DNA from: Hyphomicrobium sp. NDB2Meth4
GTDB taxonomy: Bacteria; Pseudomonadota; Alphaproteobacteria; Rhizobiales; Hyphomicrobiaceae
Direction: 5' to 3'
Length of the DNA stretch: 64,000 nt
Assembly (NCBI RefSeq): GCF_900117445.1
Contig: NZ_FPEJ01000003.1
Location: 248,001 to 312,000, forward strand
Shown one piece after another: positions 29,135 to 38,165 of this stretch (positions are counted from its first letter, which is position 1; the number at the start of each line of letters is the position of its first letter). The notes below the pieces were generated by a model. It worked only from the letters and a program-made list of their open reading frames with translations, was not told the DNA's origin and did not search any database. Position numbers and translations under genes: made by a program.

Positions 29135-29512
29135 CTATTCCGGCTTCGGTTCGGACTTCGGCTCCGGCGCTTTGCCCTGCGCTCTGAGATCGTTGAGGTA
29201 GGCGACAATCGCCTCCACCTGGTCCGGCTCGAACACGAATTCCGGCATATCCGGATGGCCGGAGATGAGCCCCTCAGCCAAGGCCTCGGCAAGATTGTCC
29301 GGCGGATAGCGCATCACTACGTCGCGAAACGGTGGCGCCTCTTTGTGCTTGCTCTCGCCCTCGACCCCGATCGCATGGCATCGCGCGCAATTGGCTTCGA
29401 GCAACGCCCGTCCCTGATCGATCGTCGACGTCTCTGCGATCGCCCAACCGGCCATCGACAGCATCGCGCCTGAAAGCAGCGCTGCGGCAACGCCAACGCG
29501 AAGGCTAGCCAT
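29135..29512 (-). CDS. small exported cytochrome c, class I
   Basis: A 125-residue periplasmic monohaem cytochrome. A signal peptide covers about residues 1-28. The haem motif is CARCHA near residue 43, and the Met ligand is probably in GHPDMPEFVFEPDQVEAIV. A Pro/Lys/Glu tail (EPKSEPKPE) ends the protein. The ATG at 29512 has AGGG at a good distance; earlier starts are possible. It probably carries electrons in the respiratory chain. No redox partner gene is adjacent. Confidence 0.88.
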   Translation of the reverse strand: MASLRVGVAAALLSGAMLSMAGWAIAETSTIDQGRALLEANCARCHAIGVEGESKHKEAPPFRDVVMRYPPDNLAEALAEGLISGHPDMPEFVFEPDQVEAIVAYLNDLRAQGKAPEPKSEPKPE

Positions 29513-29544
29513 ACGCATCACCCTAACTCGCAAGGCATCACAGC

Positions 29545-29853
29545 TCAGAACCACGCCGGCTGCCACCAATGCAGTGCCGCGCGCACCAGTTCCGGCTGAA
29601 CCAGCCATGCAATGAACACGAGCAGAATAACACCCGCGAGCAGCAACATGATCGGGCCAGTCAGCGGCGTGCGATAGCTCATGCCGGTGCCTGGAATACC
29701 CAGCGTGACCATGCGCCGGCCGTCAGCGCCCACGTTGATGGTCGCGCCCTTGCCACCAAGACTCGTGCTGACCCGAGACTTGCTCAGGTTGACTTTCACG
29801 CCTTTTGCGACGCCGATCTGCTTGCGGAAGCGAAAGCCGGGAAGAAAGCCCAT
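29545..29853 (-). CDS. DUF4236 membrane protein
   Basis: A 102-residue protein. The N-terminal 60 residues are a DUF4236 domain: FRFRKQIGVAKGVKVNLSKS, GGKGATINVGADGRR, then GIPGTGMSYRT. A hydrophobic span follows (about residues 66-86, IMLLLAGVILLVFIAWLV) and a short tail. DUF4236 is common in bacteria and phages but has no agreed role. It lies 32 bases upstream of the cytochrome c gene on the same strand. Confidence 0.85.
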   Translation of the reverse strand: MGFLPGFRFRKQIGVAKGVKVNLSKSRVSTSLGGKGATINVGADGRRMVTLGIPGTGMSYRTPLTGPIMLLLAGVILLVFIAWLVQPELVRAALHWWQPAWF

Positions 29854-29996
29854 CGTCGATCCTCGTTCCTTCAGTCCGAAAAACCCATCAACTGTCTGAT
29901 CAGATGGGTCGAGTCGGGTTCCATTGCCAACCTAATCTCATGCAGCCAGCATGAGAAGGCTGTCCAAAAACAACTGGGGATTTGCAGCTTTCTGCC

Positions 29997-31439
29997 TCAG
30001 CCGTCCTTACGGCCGATGCCGAACCAGCCGCCCAGTTTCTCTTTCACGTCAGTTAGTTTCTCTGACATGTTGCCCATCGCGGAGTTCATTGCCTGGATGC
30101 GTTCATACGCGCCCTCCACGATCGTTTCCTCGCCGTACTTGCGCCGGTTATCCTCATCCGCCTCGATAAGCTTGGCGCGCTCTTCCGCCGTCAGCGGTCC
30201 GATCCGCGCCATCGGCGGCCGGATCAGCGCCCGCTGCACCATCGACGGCTCGCCTTTGTTGCGCAGCGTCGAGACGAGTGCCTCGCCCACTTTGAGCTGC
30301 TGGATCGCCTGCTCGGTGTTGAACTCCGGATTTTTGACGAAGGTCTCCGCCGCCGCCCGGATTGCCTTCTGCTCCTTCGGCGTGAACGCGCGCAGCGCGT
30401 GCTGCACGCGGTTGCCGAGCTGTGCCGACACCCGGTCAGGAACGTCCGATGGGCTCTGCGTCACGTAATAGACACCGACGCCCTTCGAACGGATGAGGCG
30501 CGTCACGCGCTCGATCTGATCGAGCATCGCCTTCGGTGCATCGTCGAACAGCAAATGCGCCTCGTCGAACAGGAACACCAGCTTCGGCTTGTCGAGATCG
30601 CCAACCTCGGGAAGCTTGTCGAACAGCTCGTCCAGCATCCACAGCAGCGCCGTTGCGTAGAGGCGTGGGTTGTCCATCAGCTTATCGGCAGCGAGCACGT
30701 TGACGACGCCGTAGCCGTCACGCACGCGCATGAAATCGTTGATGTCGAGCGACGTCTCGCCGAAGAACTTGTCCGCGCCCTGTTCTTCCAGAACCAGCAG
30801 GCGGCGCTGCAGCACGCCCACTGTCTGCGGAGCGATGTTGCCGTACTTGGAGCGCAGCTCCGGCGCGCGCCGGCCCATCTCTTCAATCACAGCGCGCAGA
30901 TCGCGCAGCTTGCGGATGACCATTTTCGGATCGCGCGTCTCGCGGCGATCCTCTGCCCAGCGGAACGCGATGTTCAGCACGCCTTCCTGCGGCTCGGTAA
31001 GATCTAGCAGGCGCGACAGCAGCAGCGGTCCCATCGACTGCACGCTCGTGCGCACCGGATGGCCCTGCTCACCGAAGATGTCCCAGAACGCCACCGGAAA
31101 GGCTGCATTGAAATAGCCGGGTAGCCCGATCTCTTCGGCCCGCGCTACAAGGCCGGGTTTCTGCTCACCCCTGACGCCGATGCCGGAAAGATCGCCTTTG
31201 ATGTCGGCAGCGAAAACCGGAACGCCGGCCGCCGAAAAGCTCTCTGCCAGCACCTGTAAGGTCACGGTTTTGCCCGTACCCGTCGCACCGGTCACCAGCC
31301 CATGCCGGTTCGCCAGCTTCAGATCGATGAACTCGATGCCCGCGTGGCTACCCCCGAGGAGAATCCGTCCGTTCTGAGCGAAGAAATGCGGGTCGGCAGC
31401 AGGATTCTCCGCCGCTGCGGACTTGGACTTTTCGGGCAT
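29997..31439 (-). CDS. HerA-like ATPase (DUF853/YjgR family)
   Basis: A 480-residue ATPase of the HerA/FtsK superfamily. Walker A is GATGTGKTVTLQVLAES near residue 47 and Walker B is LVFLFDEAHLL near residue 292. An arginine-containing motif follows (RSKGVGVYYVTQSPSDVPD). The family, known as YjgR/DUF853 or 'helicase HerA-like', is widespread but its DNA or protein target is not established. The ATG at 31439 has GGAG 8 bases upstream. It is divergent from mutA. Confidence 0.92.
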   Translation of the reverse strand: MPEKSKSAAAENPAADPHFFAQNGRILLGGSHAGIEFIDLKLANRHGLVTGATGTGKTVTLQVLAESFSAAGVPVFAADIKGDLSGIGVRGEQKPGLVARAEEIGLPGYFNAAFPVAFWDIFGEQGHPVRTSVQSMGPLLLSRLLDLTEPQEGVLNIAFRWAEDRRETRDPKMVIRKLRDLRAVIEEMGRRAPELRSKYGNIAPQTVGVLQRRLLVLEEQGADKFFGETSLDINDFMRVRDGYGVVNVLAADKLMDNPRLYATALLWMLDELFDKLPEVGDLDKPKLVFLFDEAHLLFDDAPKAMLDQIERVTRLIRSKGVGVYYVTQSPSDVPDRVSAQLGNRVQHALRAFTPKEQKAIRAAAETFVKNPEFNTEQAIQQLKVGEALVSTLRNKGEPSMVQRALIRPPMARIGPLTAEERAKLIEADEDNRRKYGEETIVEGAYERIQAMNSAMGNMSEKLTDVKEKLGGWFGIGRKDG

Positions 31440-31701
31440 TGTGGGCTCCAATCTGGGGCGGCCGGGGCAACGGCCTCGCACGCGACTCGACGCGACAACG
31501 CCCGTTTTTCTTGGCACGCAGCTAGGTCCATTGCAAATATCGGTTGCATGCGGGACACGGGAGGCGTGGACCGCCCGCGCGCCGTAGCGACGCGGAAGCC
31601 TTTGACGCCCGCTTTAGCTCGTGCAAACAGGCGGGCACTGAGCCTATAGAAGTGGATTGCTGGCCGCGGCCGCCCACCCCAACCGACAAGACGCTGAGGA
31701 C

Positions 31702-33597
31702 ATGACTGAGACCGCAACCGTCAAGCTCGCCTCCGGTTTTCCTCCCGCCGACTACGACAAGTGGCGCCAGCTCGTCGAAAAGGCGTTGAAGGGCGCCGAT
31801 TTCGATAAGCGGCTCGTCGCCAAGACGGCCGACGGCCTGCGCATTGAACCGCTCTACACCAGAGCAGATACGCTCCCGCAAGCGGACGCGACGGTCCCAG
31901 GCGGAGCCCCGTTCACCCGCGGCACCCACGCCAAAGCCGATGGCCTCGGCTGGCAGATCCACCAGCGCGTCGTCGAGACCGATCCGGCGGCAGCCAATAA
32001 GGTGATCCTCGAAGAGCTGGACGGCGGCGCCAACGGAGTCGTCCTTCAGATCGCCGGCCCCGGTCGGATCGGCATCAAGATCGAAAGCTCGGACGATGCC
32101 GCCGCAAGCCTCGCCGGCATGTTCATCGACTACGCACCCTTCCAGCTCGCGGGCGGCATCAATGGCCTTGCCGCCGCGCGCCATTATCTGAAGGCGCTCG
32201 CCGCTCTGAAGCGTGAGGAAGGCGGCACAGCCGTCTCGCGTCTCAACGTCGATCCACTGGGAACGCTCGCGCGCTTCGGCGCCGCATGGGCACCGATCGA
32301 TCAGGCGCTCGCCCAAACCGTGGCCTTCGCCGCAGAAGCGGGCGCAGCAGATCGCCCACTGACGAGCATCCTCGTAGATGCCAGCGTCCCGCACGAGGCT
32401 GGGGCCAGCGAAGCTCAGGAGCTCGCATTCCTCGCTGCAGCTCTCGTCGCTTACCTGCGCGCCTTCGAAGCCGCTGGCGTTGCCCCGAAAGATGCGCTGC
32501 CCAGCATTGCCTTCGCGCTCGCCGTCGACACCGACCTATTTCTCAGCGCCGCCAAGGTGCGCGCAGCGCGCACCATCATTGCCCGCATCGCCGAAGCCAG
32601 CGGTGCGACAGCTTCGGGACTGCACATCTCCGCCGTCACCTCCGAACGCGTAATGGCCAAGCGCGATCCGTGGACCAACATGCTGCGCACCACCACCGCA
32701 TGTGCCGGTGCAGCGTTCGGTAGCGCCGACGCCATCAGCGTCCTCCCCTACACCTGGTCGTTGGGCATGCCCGACCGCTTCGCCCGTCGCATCGCCCGCA
32801 ACACCCAGCTCGTGCTGCAGGAAGAGTCGCAGCTCGGCCGCGTCGTCGATCCGATTGGCGGCTCTTGGTATGTAGAGAAGCTCACCGCGGATCTCGCCAA
32901 GAAAGCCTGGGAGCTGTTCCAGGGCATCGAAGCCAAGGGCGGCCTCGTTGCCGCGCTATCTTCCGGCGCCTTGCAGGATGACATCGCCAGCACCGCCGAG
33001 GCGCGCATGAAGGCCATTTCCACCGGCCGCATCGAGCTGACTGGCGTATCCGTCTTCCCGTTCCTCGGCGATGATGGCGTCAAGATCACAGCTTATCCCG
33101 AACCTGCCGCGGCTCCCGCGCAGCAGGTGCGCCCGCTGACGCCTCACCGCCTGGGCGAAGCCTTCGAGAAGCTACGTGATGCGGGCGACGCGTTCCTCGC
33201 CAAGACCGGCAAACGCAAGCAGGTCTTCATGGCCAACCTCGGCGAAATCGCCGAGCACAACCGCCGTTCTCAATGGATGTGGAACTTCCTTGCGGCAGGC
33301 GGCATCGAGGGCCTTACCAGCGATGGCTACAAGACCCCCGCCGAGGCAGCAGAAGCCTTCAAGGCTTCCGGCGCCAAGATCGCGTGCATCTGCTCATCCG
33401 ATGAGGTCTATGCGCGCGATGCAGCAGCCACCGCCCAAGCTCTCAAAGCTGCAGGCGCCCAGCGCGTTCTTCTCGCCGGACGTCCAGGCGAGGCCGAAGC
33501 AGCGTTGCGCGCGGCTGGAGTCGATGGCTTCATTTATGCGGGACAGGACGCAGTGAAGACGCTTGAGGATCTGCACAAGGCGCTTGCCCAGAGCTAG
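31702..33597 (+). CDS. mutA: methylmalonyl-CoA mutase small (beta) subunit
   Basis: A 631-residue MutA homologue. The barrel domain contains MLRTTTACAGAAFGSADAIS and PIGGSWYVEKLT near residue 386. The C-terminal Rossmann part (about residues 500-630) has no B12-binding DxHxxG motif, as expected for the non-catalytic small subunit. MutA pairs with the catalytic MutB to interconvert methylmalonyl-CoA and succinyl-CoA. No mutB lies next to it, which is unusual because the two are normally adjacent. The ATG at 31702 has GAGG nearby; the start at 31657 is less likely. Confidence 0.92.
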   Translation: MTETATVKLASGFPPADYDKWRQLVEKALKGADFDKRLVAKTADGLRIEPLYTRADTLPQADATVPGGAPFTRGTHAKADGLGWQIHQRVVETDPAAANKVILEELDGGANGVVLQIAGPGRIGIKIESSDDAAASLAGMFIDYAPFQLAGGINGLAAARHYLKALAALKREEGGTAVSRLNVDPLGTLARFGAAWAPIDQALAQTVAFAAEAGAADRPLTSILVDASVPHEAGASEAQELAFLAAALVAYLRAFEAAGVAPKDALPSIAFALAVDTDLFLSAAKVRAARTIIARIAEASGATASGLHISAVTSERVMAKRDPWTNMLRTTTACAGAAFGSADAISVLPYTWSLGMPDRFARRIARNTQLVLQEESQLGRVVDPIGGSWYVEKLTADLAKKAWELFQGIEAKGGLVAALSSGALQDDIASTAEARMKAISTGRIELTGVSVFPFLGDDGVKITAYPEPAAAPAQQVRPLTPHRLGEAFEKLRDAGDAFLAKTGKRKQVFMANLGEIAEHNRRSQWMWNFLAAGGIEGLTSDGYKTPAEAAEAFKASGAKIACICSSDEVYARDAAATAQALKAAGAQRVLLAGRPGEAEAALRAAGVDGFIYAGQDAVKTLEDLHKALAQS

Positions 33598-33639
33598 TCT
33601 CGCGCCCTGCGCTTATCCAGACGCACCGGAGGATAGCCC

Positions 33640-33954
33640 GTGGCCAGCCTGCGCTTTCTCGCCAGCCTCTTTGCACTCATCGCCATCGTCGCGCTCGTCG
33701 CCGACCTGACGCCGATGCTGATCGGTACAGGCACGTTCCAGGCCCACAGCGTGATCAACTACTGGAGCGAGCTGGCGCCGGCCTCGCTGATCGCCACGCG
33801 TGACAGCATCAACGCCATGACCTTCCCATGGGTATGGAATCCGATGCTGCTCAGCGTCCTCAGCGCGCCGATGTCGTTGTTGTTCGGCTCGCTGGCGATC
33901 GTATGCGGATACTTCGGCCGCCGCCGCGTGCAGATGAAGCTGCACATCAACTAG
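33640..33954 (+). CDS. small membrane protein, function unknown
   Basis: A 104-residue protein with two hydrophobic segments (residues 5-30, LASLFALIAIVALVADL, and 70-90, MLLSVLSAPMSLLFGSLAIV) and a basic C-terminus (RRRVQMKLHIN). It starts with GTG, with GGAGGA 6 bases upstream. It follows mutA by 42 bases on the same strand. No family is recognised. Confidence 0.75.
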   Translation: MASLRFLASLFALIAIVALVADLTPMLIGTGTFQAHSVINYWSELAPASLIATRDSINAMTFPWVWNPMLLSVLSAPMSLLFGSLAIVCGYFGRRRVQMKLHIN

Positions 33955-33981
33955 CTGCGCTAGACCGAGTTGAGCCTTGCG

Positions 33982-34836
33982 CTACTTCTTCTTTGGCGCA
34001 GGAGCCGTCGTTGCGCCGCCCTGCATAACGAGCGCCTTCACGCTGGTCAGCGCCGGCGGTAGCCCGCTGCTCGGCGGGAAGATGATGTCGAGCGCGATGC
34101 CGCCGATCACCATCACCACCAGCAGCGAGATGAGCCGCATGACCCAGCCGCGGTGGCTCTTGTTCAGCAATTCGATCTCAGAGTCGTCGACGCTGTCATC
34201 GCCCGGCGTCAGAAAACCCTGCTTCAGGCCGAAGTACTTTTTCTGCACCGAGCGCCGCACATTGCCTTTGTGCTCGACGGCAAGACCGGCGCGCGCCGCG
34301 ATCTTCTGCGCGATCTCGGGATAGGGAAAGCACGGATCTGAGTTCGCTTCGCTCACATAGCCGAGCTTCACCGGCGTATCGTCCTTGAGGATCAGCCGCG
34401 CGCCCTGCAACAACACGGGTGCAACCGAGCCGCCATAAACCTCGCGCCGCGTCTCCACCGCTTTGATCTGGTCATAGGGAATGTCGTAGCTGCGGTAGCG
34501 CATCATCGGTGTGGGCCCGCGCCCCGATGGCAGCGTCATCTTCACCGACGTCTCGCCAAGCTCGATCCGCGCCCTGAGCGAGTGCATCAGCTCGATCACC
34601 AGCAGGAACATGATGAATGCAAAGGCGATCGCCAGCACCACGAGGCCCGGAGTGCCGTTCCAATGGCCTTGCGATACCCGCCAGAACAGCATCGGCGGCA
34701 AACTGATGAAGAAAGGGAGCAGCAAGAGGAACGCGAACGAGAATGCGAACTTGCGTCCGCCACCCGCGGCGTAGACATCTCGCTCGCGCGGGGCCGGAGC
34801 CGGAGCGGCGGCACCCATGACTGCGGCATCTGCCAT
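33982..34836 (-). CDS. membrane protein, function unknown
   Basis: A 284-residue protein with an N-terminal Ala/Pro-rich tail, two membrane helices (about residues 28-50 and 62-86), and a soluble central part (about 87-230) that may be a PH-like fold (SYDIPYDQIKAVETRREVYG). A third helix (about 237-257, LISLLVVMVIGGIALDIIF) precedes a tail rich in Ala, Pro and Lys. No family is recognised. It stands alone, divergent from msrA. Confidence 0.75.
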   Translation of the reverse strand: MADAAVMGAAAPAPAPRERDVYAAGGGRKFAFSFAFLLLLPFFISLPPMLFWRVSQGHWNGTPGLVVLAIAFAFIMFLLVIELMHSLRARIELGETSVKMTLPSGRGPTPMMRYRSYDIPYDQIKAVETRREVYGGSVAPVLLQGARLILKDDTPVKLGYVSEANSDPCFPYPEIAQKIAARAGLAVEHKGNVRRSVQKKYFGLKQGFLTPGDDSVDDSEIELLNKSHRGWVMRLISLLVVMVIGGIALDIIFPPSSGLPPALTSVKALVMQGGATTAPAPKKK

Positions 34837-34986
34837 CGTTCACTCCCCCTAAATTGTTACTCGGCAACTGTGCGCAGATTACATCACAATAACATGACCC
34901 TATTGGGTCTGCCGCAAGGGTGGCCACAACATTATATCAGGGCCAGACTGGAATACGCTCAGTCACCATCCAATTCGGGGTGAGCC

Positions 34987-35646
34987 ATGCTTTTCCGTAA
35001 GAACAAGACCGCCATGCCGACGTCCGAGACCGCACTCAAGGGCCGGCCGACGCCGATCCCGACTGCCGAAGAGCACGAGCTGTTTTCGCGCCCGCTCAAG
35101 GGACCTTACCCAGCGGGGCTCGAGATGGCGATGTTCGGGCTGGGTTGCTTCTGGGGCGCAGAGCGCAAGTTCTGGAACCTCGGGCCCGGCATCTGGATCA
35201 CCGCTGTCGGCTATGCCGGTGGTTTGACGCCCAATCCGACCTATCAGGAAGTGTGCACGGGCCAAACCGGGCACAACGAGGTCGTGCTCGTCGTCTACGA
35301 TCCAAAGGAGATCAGCTACCGCGACCTGCTGAAGACCTTCTGGGAAAGCCACGATCCGACCCAGGGCATGCGCCAGGGCAATGACGTCGGCACGCAATAC
35401 CGCTCCGGCATCTACTATTACACCGATGAGCAGCGCGCCGCCGCCGAAGCATCAAAGGCCGAATACCAGAAGGCTCTCACCGCAAGCGGGCTCGGCCGCA
35501 TAACCACCGAGATCCTGCCTGCGCCCGAGTTCTTCTTCGCCGAGGACTACCACCAGCAGTACCTTTCGAAGGTACCGCATGGCTACTGCGGCCTCGGTGG
35601 CACCGGTGTCTCGTGCCCGATGCCGACCGGCGTCGCAGCCGAGTAA
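34987..35646 (+). CDS. msrA: peptide methionine sulfoxide reductase A
   Basis: A 219-residue MsrA that reduces methionine-S-sulfoxide in proteins. The catalytic motif [11 protein letters not shown] has the active Cys near residue 53. Further family blocks are [21 protein letters not shown] and QYRSGIYYY near residue 137. The C-terminus has [13 protein letters not shown], with the two resolving cysteines. Its extended N-terminus is typical of proteobacterial forms. GGGGTGA precedes the ATG. The gene lies near other stress-repair genes such as sodB but is not in an operon with them. Confidence 0.96.
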   Translation: MLFRKNKTAMPTSETALKGRPTPIPTAEEHELFSRPLKGPYPAGLEMAMFGLGCFWGAERKFWNLGPGIWITAVGYAGGLTPNPTYQEVCTGQTGHNEVVLVVYDPKEISYRDLLKTFWESHDPTQGMRQGNDVGTQYRSGIYYYTDEQRAAAEASKAEYQKALTASGLGRITTEILPAPEFFFAEDYHQQYLSKVPHGYCGLGGTGVSCPMPTGVAAE

Positions 35647-35650
35647 GAGG

Positions 35651-36721
35651 CTATTTCTTGGTCGCGGCCGTCGGGGTCGCGGCCATTGCCTCGTCTGCAG
35701 GGGGAGATGCAGCCGGACTGTTCAGCACGACTTTGCACTCTGCCGGCAGTTGCTCCATCGTGATCTGGCGCCGCGCGCTCGGCGGAACATACGGCGCTTC
35801 CGGTCCCTTGGGCTTGGGCTTCGGCTTCAGAGACGCTTCGATGTCCTTGAGCCAGCTTTTCAGCTCCCCCCCACATCCATCATCCGCCTTCACTCCAGGT
35901 TGCGTTTCGCATCCCCCATTCGGGCAGCCGATACGGATGTGGAAGTGATAGTAGTGGCCCCAGATCGGCCGCACCTTGTAGAGCCACGCGCGATCCTTAC
36001 CCGCGGCCTGGCACAGCGCTTTCTTGATCGCCGGATGCACGAACACGCGCTCCACCGCCGAATAGGATGCAGCACGCTTGATCAGCGCCACGTGCGCAGG
36101 CGTGAACACTTTCGGATCAACGGATAATTTCGTCTTGTCCAGCATCGACGTCGCCGCGATATCCTCGCGCTCGCGCCGGCTCAACACGCGATCCGGCATC
36201 GGCGTCAGCCAGATGTCGGCATCGAGACCGACCTGATGGCTGGCATGCCCAGACAGCATCGGGCCGCCGCGCGGCTGCGAGATATCGCCCACGAGCAGTC
36301 CCGACCAACCATCCTTTTTGGACTCCGAGCCCAGCCGCTTCAGAAGCGCAATCAGCTTCGGATGTCCCCATGCCCGATTGCGCGACGGCCGCATCGTCTG
36401 CCAATAGGGCCCCGCGTCCGCGAGATGCACACCGCCGGCAAGGCAACCCTTCGCATACCAGCCGATAGACCGAGCTTGGAGATCGGCGGCGTTCTGCGCC
36501 TTGCCGAACAAGTCGCGCGCCAGGATTTTCGGCTTGGTGTCCTTCTTCGCAGTCTTCTTGGTGTCCTTCTTGGAGGGCGCGGCCTTCTGCGCGGGCAGAG
36601 GTGCGGCCGCTGCGCGCTTGGCTTCGACGGGCGCGGGCGCCTTCACGGCGGTTTCCGCGGCGACCGCATGAGAAGTCGCCAACATCAATCCTATAAGAAT
36701 GACCTTGTGGGTGCGTCGCAT
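35651..36721 (-). CDS. mepA: penicillin-insensitive murein endopeptidase
   Basis: A 356-residue exported metallopeptidase that cuts D-Ala-DAP crosslinks in peptidoglycan. The signal peptide covers about residues 1-22. A Lys/Ala-rich linker (to about residue 65) comes next. The zinc-site motifs are SGHASHQVGLDADIW near residue 165 and HYYHFHIRIGCPNG near residue 262, both typical of MepA. A proline/lysine-rich tail follows. The ATG at 36721 has GGGGGAG upstream; a GTG at 36736 is also in frame. It converges with msrA. Confidence 0.93.
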   Translation of the reverse strand: MRRTHKVILIGLMLATSHAVAAETAVKAPAPVEAKRAAAAPLPAQKAAPSKKDTKKTAKKDTKPKILARDLFGKAQNAADLQARSIGWYAKGCLAGGVHLADAGPYWQTMRPSRNRAWGHPKLIALLKRLGSESKKDGWSGLLVGDISQPRGGPMLSGHASHQVGLDADIWLTPMPDRVLSRREREDIAATSMLDKTKLSVDPKVFTPAHVALIKRAASYSAVERVFVHPAIKKALCQAAGKDRAWLYKVRPIWGHYYHFHIRIGCPNGGCETQPGVKADDGCGGELKSWLKDIEASLKPKPKPKGPEAPYVPPSARRQITMEQLPAECKVVLNSPAASPPADEAMAATPTAATKK

Positions 36722-36815
36722 GGCTCCCCCAATCACCGAGTCAGAATAGCGAATTCACGCCATACTAACGGGCTAGGGCCAAAAAGCGACCCCGACCCTT
36801 ATTGATCGATTAACC

Positions 36816-37487
36816 TTGCAGCCAGCGACCAGCACAAAACCCGTGACCGAATTCCTCACAACCGGCCCCGACAACGCGCTCTGCCACACACTCTTGGCGC
36901 ATGGAGCTGGTGCGCCGATGACAAGCCCATTCATGGAGAAGATGGCCGGGCTTTTGACGGCGCGTGGCCTGCAGGTATCGCGATTCGAGTTCGAATATAT
37001 GGCCGCCCGCCGGAGCGGCGGGAAACGGCGCCCACCGCCCCGCGCCGAGAAGCTGACCGGCGAATATCTTAGCGCAGTCAACGAACTTGCGTCGCTCAGC
37101 CCGCGCAAGCAAAAGCTCGTCATAGGCGGCAAGTCCATGGGAGGGCGCGTCGCCAGCCTCGTCGCCGATGAGCTGTTCAGCACCGGCTCCATCGCCGGTC
37201 TCGTCTGCCTCGGCTATCCGTTTCACCCGCCGGGAAAGCCGGAAAATCTGCGCACTGCCCATCTTGAGAAGCTGAAGTGCCCCGCTCTCATCGTCCAAGG
37301 CGAGCGTGACCCATTCGGCTCGCGCACCGAGGTCGAAGGCTTCAATCTGTCACCGAAAATCTCTGTGACTTGGGCCAGCGACGGGGACCATGATCTCGGC
37401 CCCCGTGGCGGCAGCGGCTATACGCGCGCAGGCAATCTGGCGCTCGCTGCCGATACCATCGACGGCTTCGTCAACGGTATCGGCTGA
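36816..37487 (+). CDS. small alpha/beta hydrolase (Tex30/KANL3-like)
   Basis: A 223-residue alpha/beta hydrolase of the DUF1226/Tex30-like group. It has LLAHGAGAPMTSPFMEKMA near residue 26, the nucleophile elbow GGKSMGGRVAS near residue 108, and a late acid and His in VQGERDPFGSR and SDGDHDLGP. Substrate is unknown. The TTG start has no good ribosome site, and the GTG at 36843 is an equal alternative. It is divergent from mepA. Confidence 0.85.
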   Translation: MQPATSTKPVTEFLTTGPDNALCHTLLAHGAGAPMTSPFMEKMAGLLTARGLQVSRFEFEYMAARRSGGKRRPPPRAEKLTGEYLSAVNELASLSPRKQKLVIGGKSMGGRVASLVADELFSTGSIAGLVCLGYPFHPPGKPENLRTAHLEKLKCPALIVQGERDPFGSRTEVEGFNLSPKISVTWASDGDHDLGPRGGSGYTRAGNLALAADTIDGFVNGIG

Positions 37488-37499
37488 AGCGCACTCAGC

Positions 37500-38051
37500 T
37501 CAGTCGTTGTCTTTTTTCTTTTTGCGCTCGACGACCTTGTCGCCAAGCTTTCCCTTGATGCTGCTGATGCCGTCTTTGAAGATGCCATCAATCGTCTTAC
37601 GCGCATCGGCATCTTCCTTGCCGTCGGCGGCATCGTACGTAGCAGCCCATACGATGTTCACCTCATCGAGGTCGTCATCATCGGGGGTCACGGTGAACTG
37701 CGCCTCATAGTTCTTCACCGGCAGCGGGCTTTCGACGATCTCGTACTTGTAGCTCGCGTTGCCGCGCTCCAGCAGCTTCTCCTTGATCTTGCCGCCGTCC
37801 TGAAGCGTGAGGGTGCGGTACTCAGTGTCGCCCTCTTTCGTTTCTTCGCAGGACTTGACCGCCGGATGCCACTCCGCAATCGCACACCAGCCGCCGAACT
37901 GGTCCCAAAGCGCCTTCTTTTCTTCCTCGACCTTGGCCTCATCCACGCGAATTTCCAGCTTCTTGCCGGAGGTTAGGCTGGCGGCATTGGCCCCTGTCGC
38001 AAACGGAAAGACGACGGCGGAAAGCACAAGGGCGGTGATCGGCAACTTCAT
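37500..38051 (-). CDS. exported SRPBCC/polyketide-cyclase-like protein
   Basis: A 183-residue protein with a signal peptide (MKLPITALVLSAVVFPFATG, cleavage after ANA). The mature part reads like an SRPBCC (START-like) fold: a WDQFGGWCAIAEWHPAVKSC start, YRTLTLQDGGKIKEKLL strands and a C-terminal long helix. It lacks a known substrate. Its place in the periplasm is a guess from the signal peptide. GGGAG lies 8 bases before the ATG at 38051; the start at 38141 adds a poor leader. Confidence 0.8.
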   Translation of the reverse strand: MKLPITALVLSAVVFPFATGANAASLTSGKKLEIRVDEAKVEEEKKALWDQFGGWCAIAEWHPAVKSCEETKEGDTEYRTLTLQDGGKIKEKLLERGNASYKYEIVESPLPVKNYEAQFTVTPDDDDLDEVNIVWAATYDAADGKEDADARKTIDGIFKDGISSIKGKLGDKVVERKKKKDND

Positions 38052-38165
38052 CGTTTTCTCCCATATCGGGGCAACAGCCCACGTTTGTTTGTGCGCCGCT
38101 CCGGAGAGGGCGAATTGGTACATTGTAACCTTCAGATGCAAAGAGTTCGAGGGATTTTTGCCTAA

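Noticed and set aside
28291-29292. 333-residue minus-strand open frame opposite sodB
   Set aside because: It covers sodB and the strong terminator, and has no family motif.
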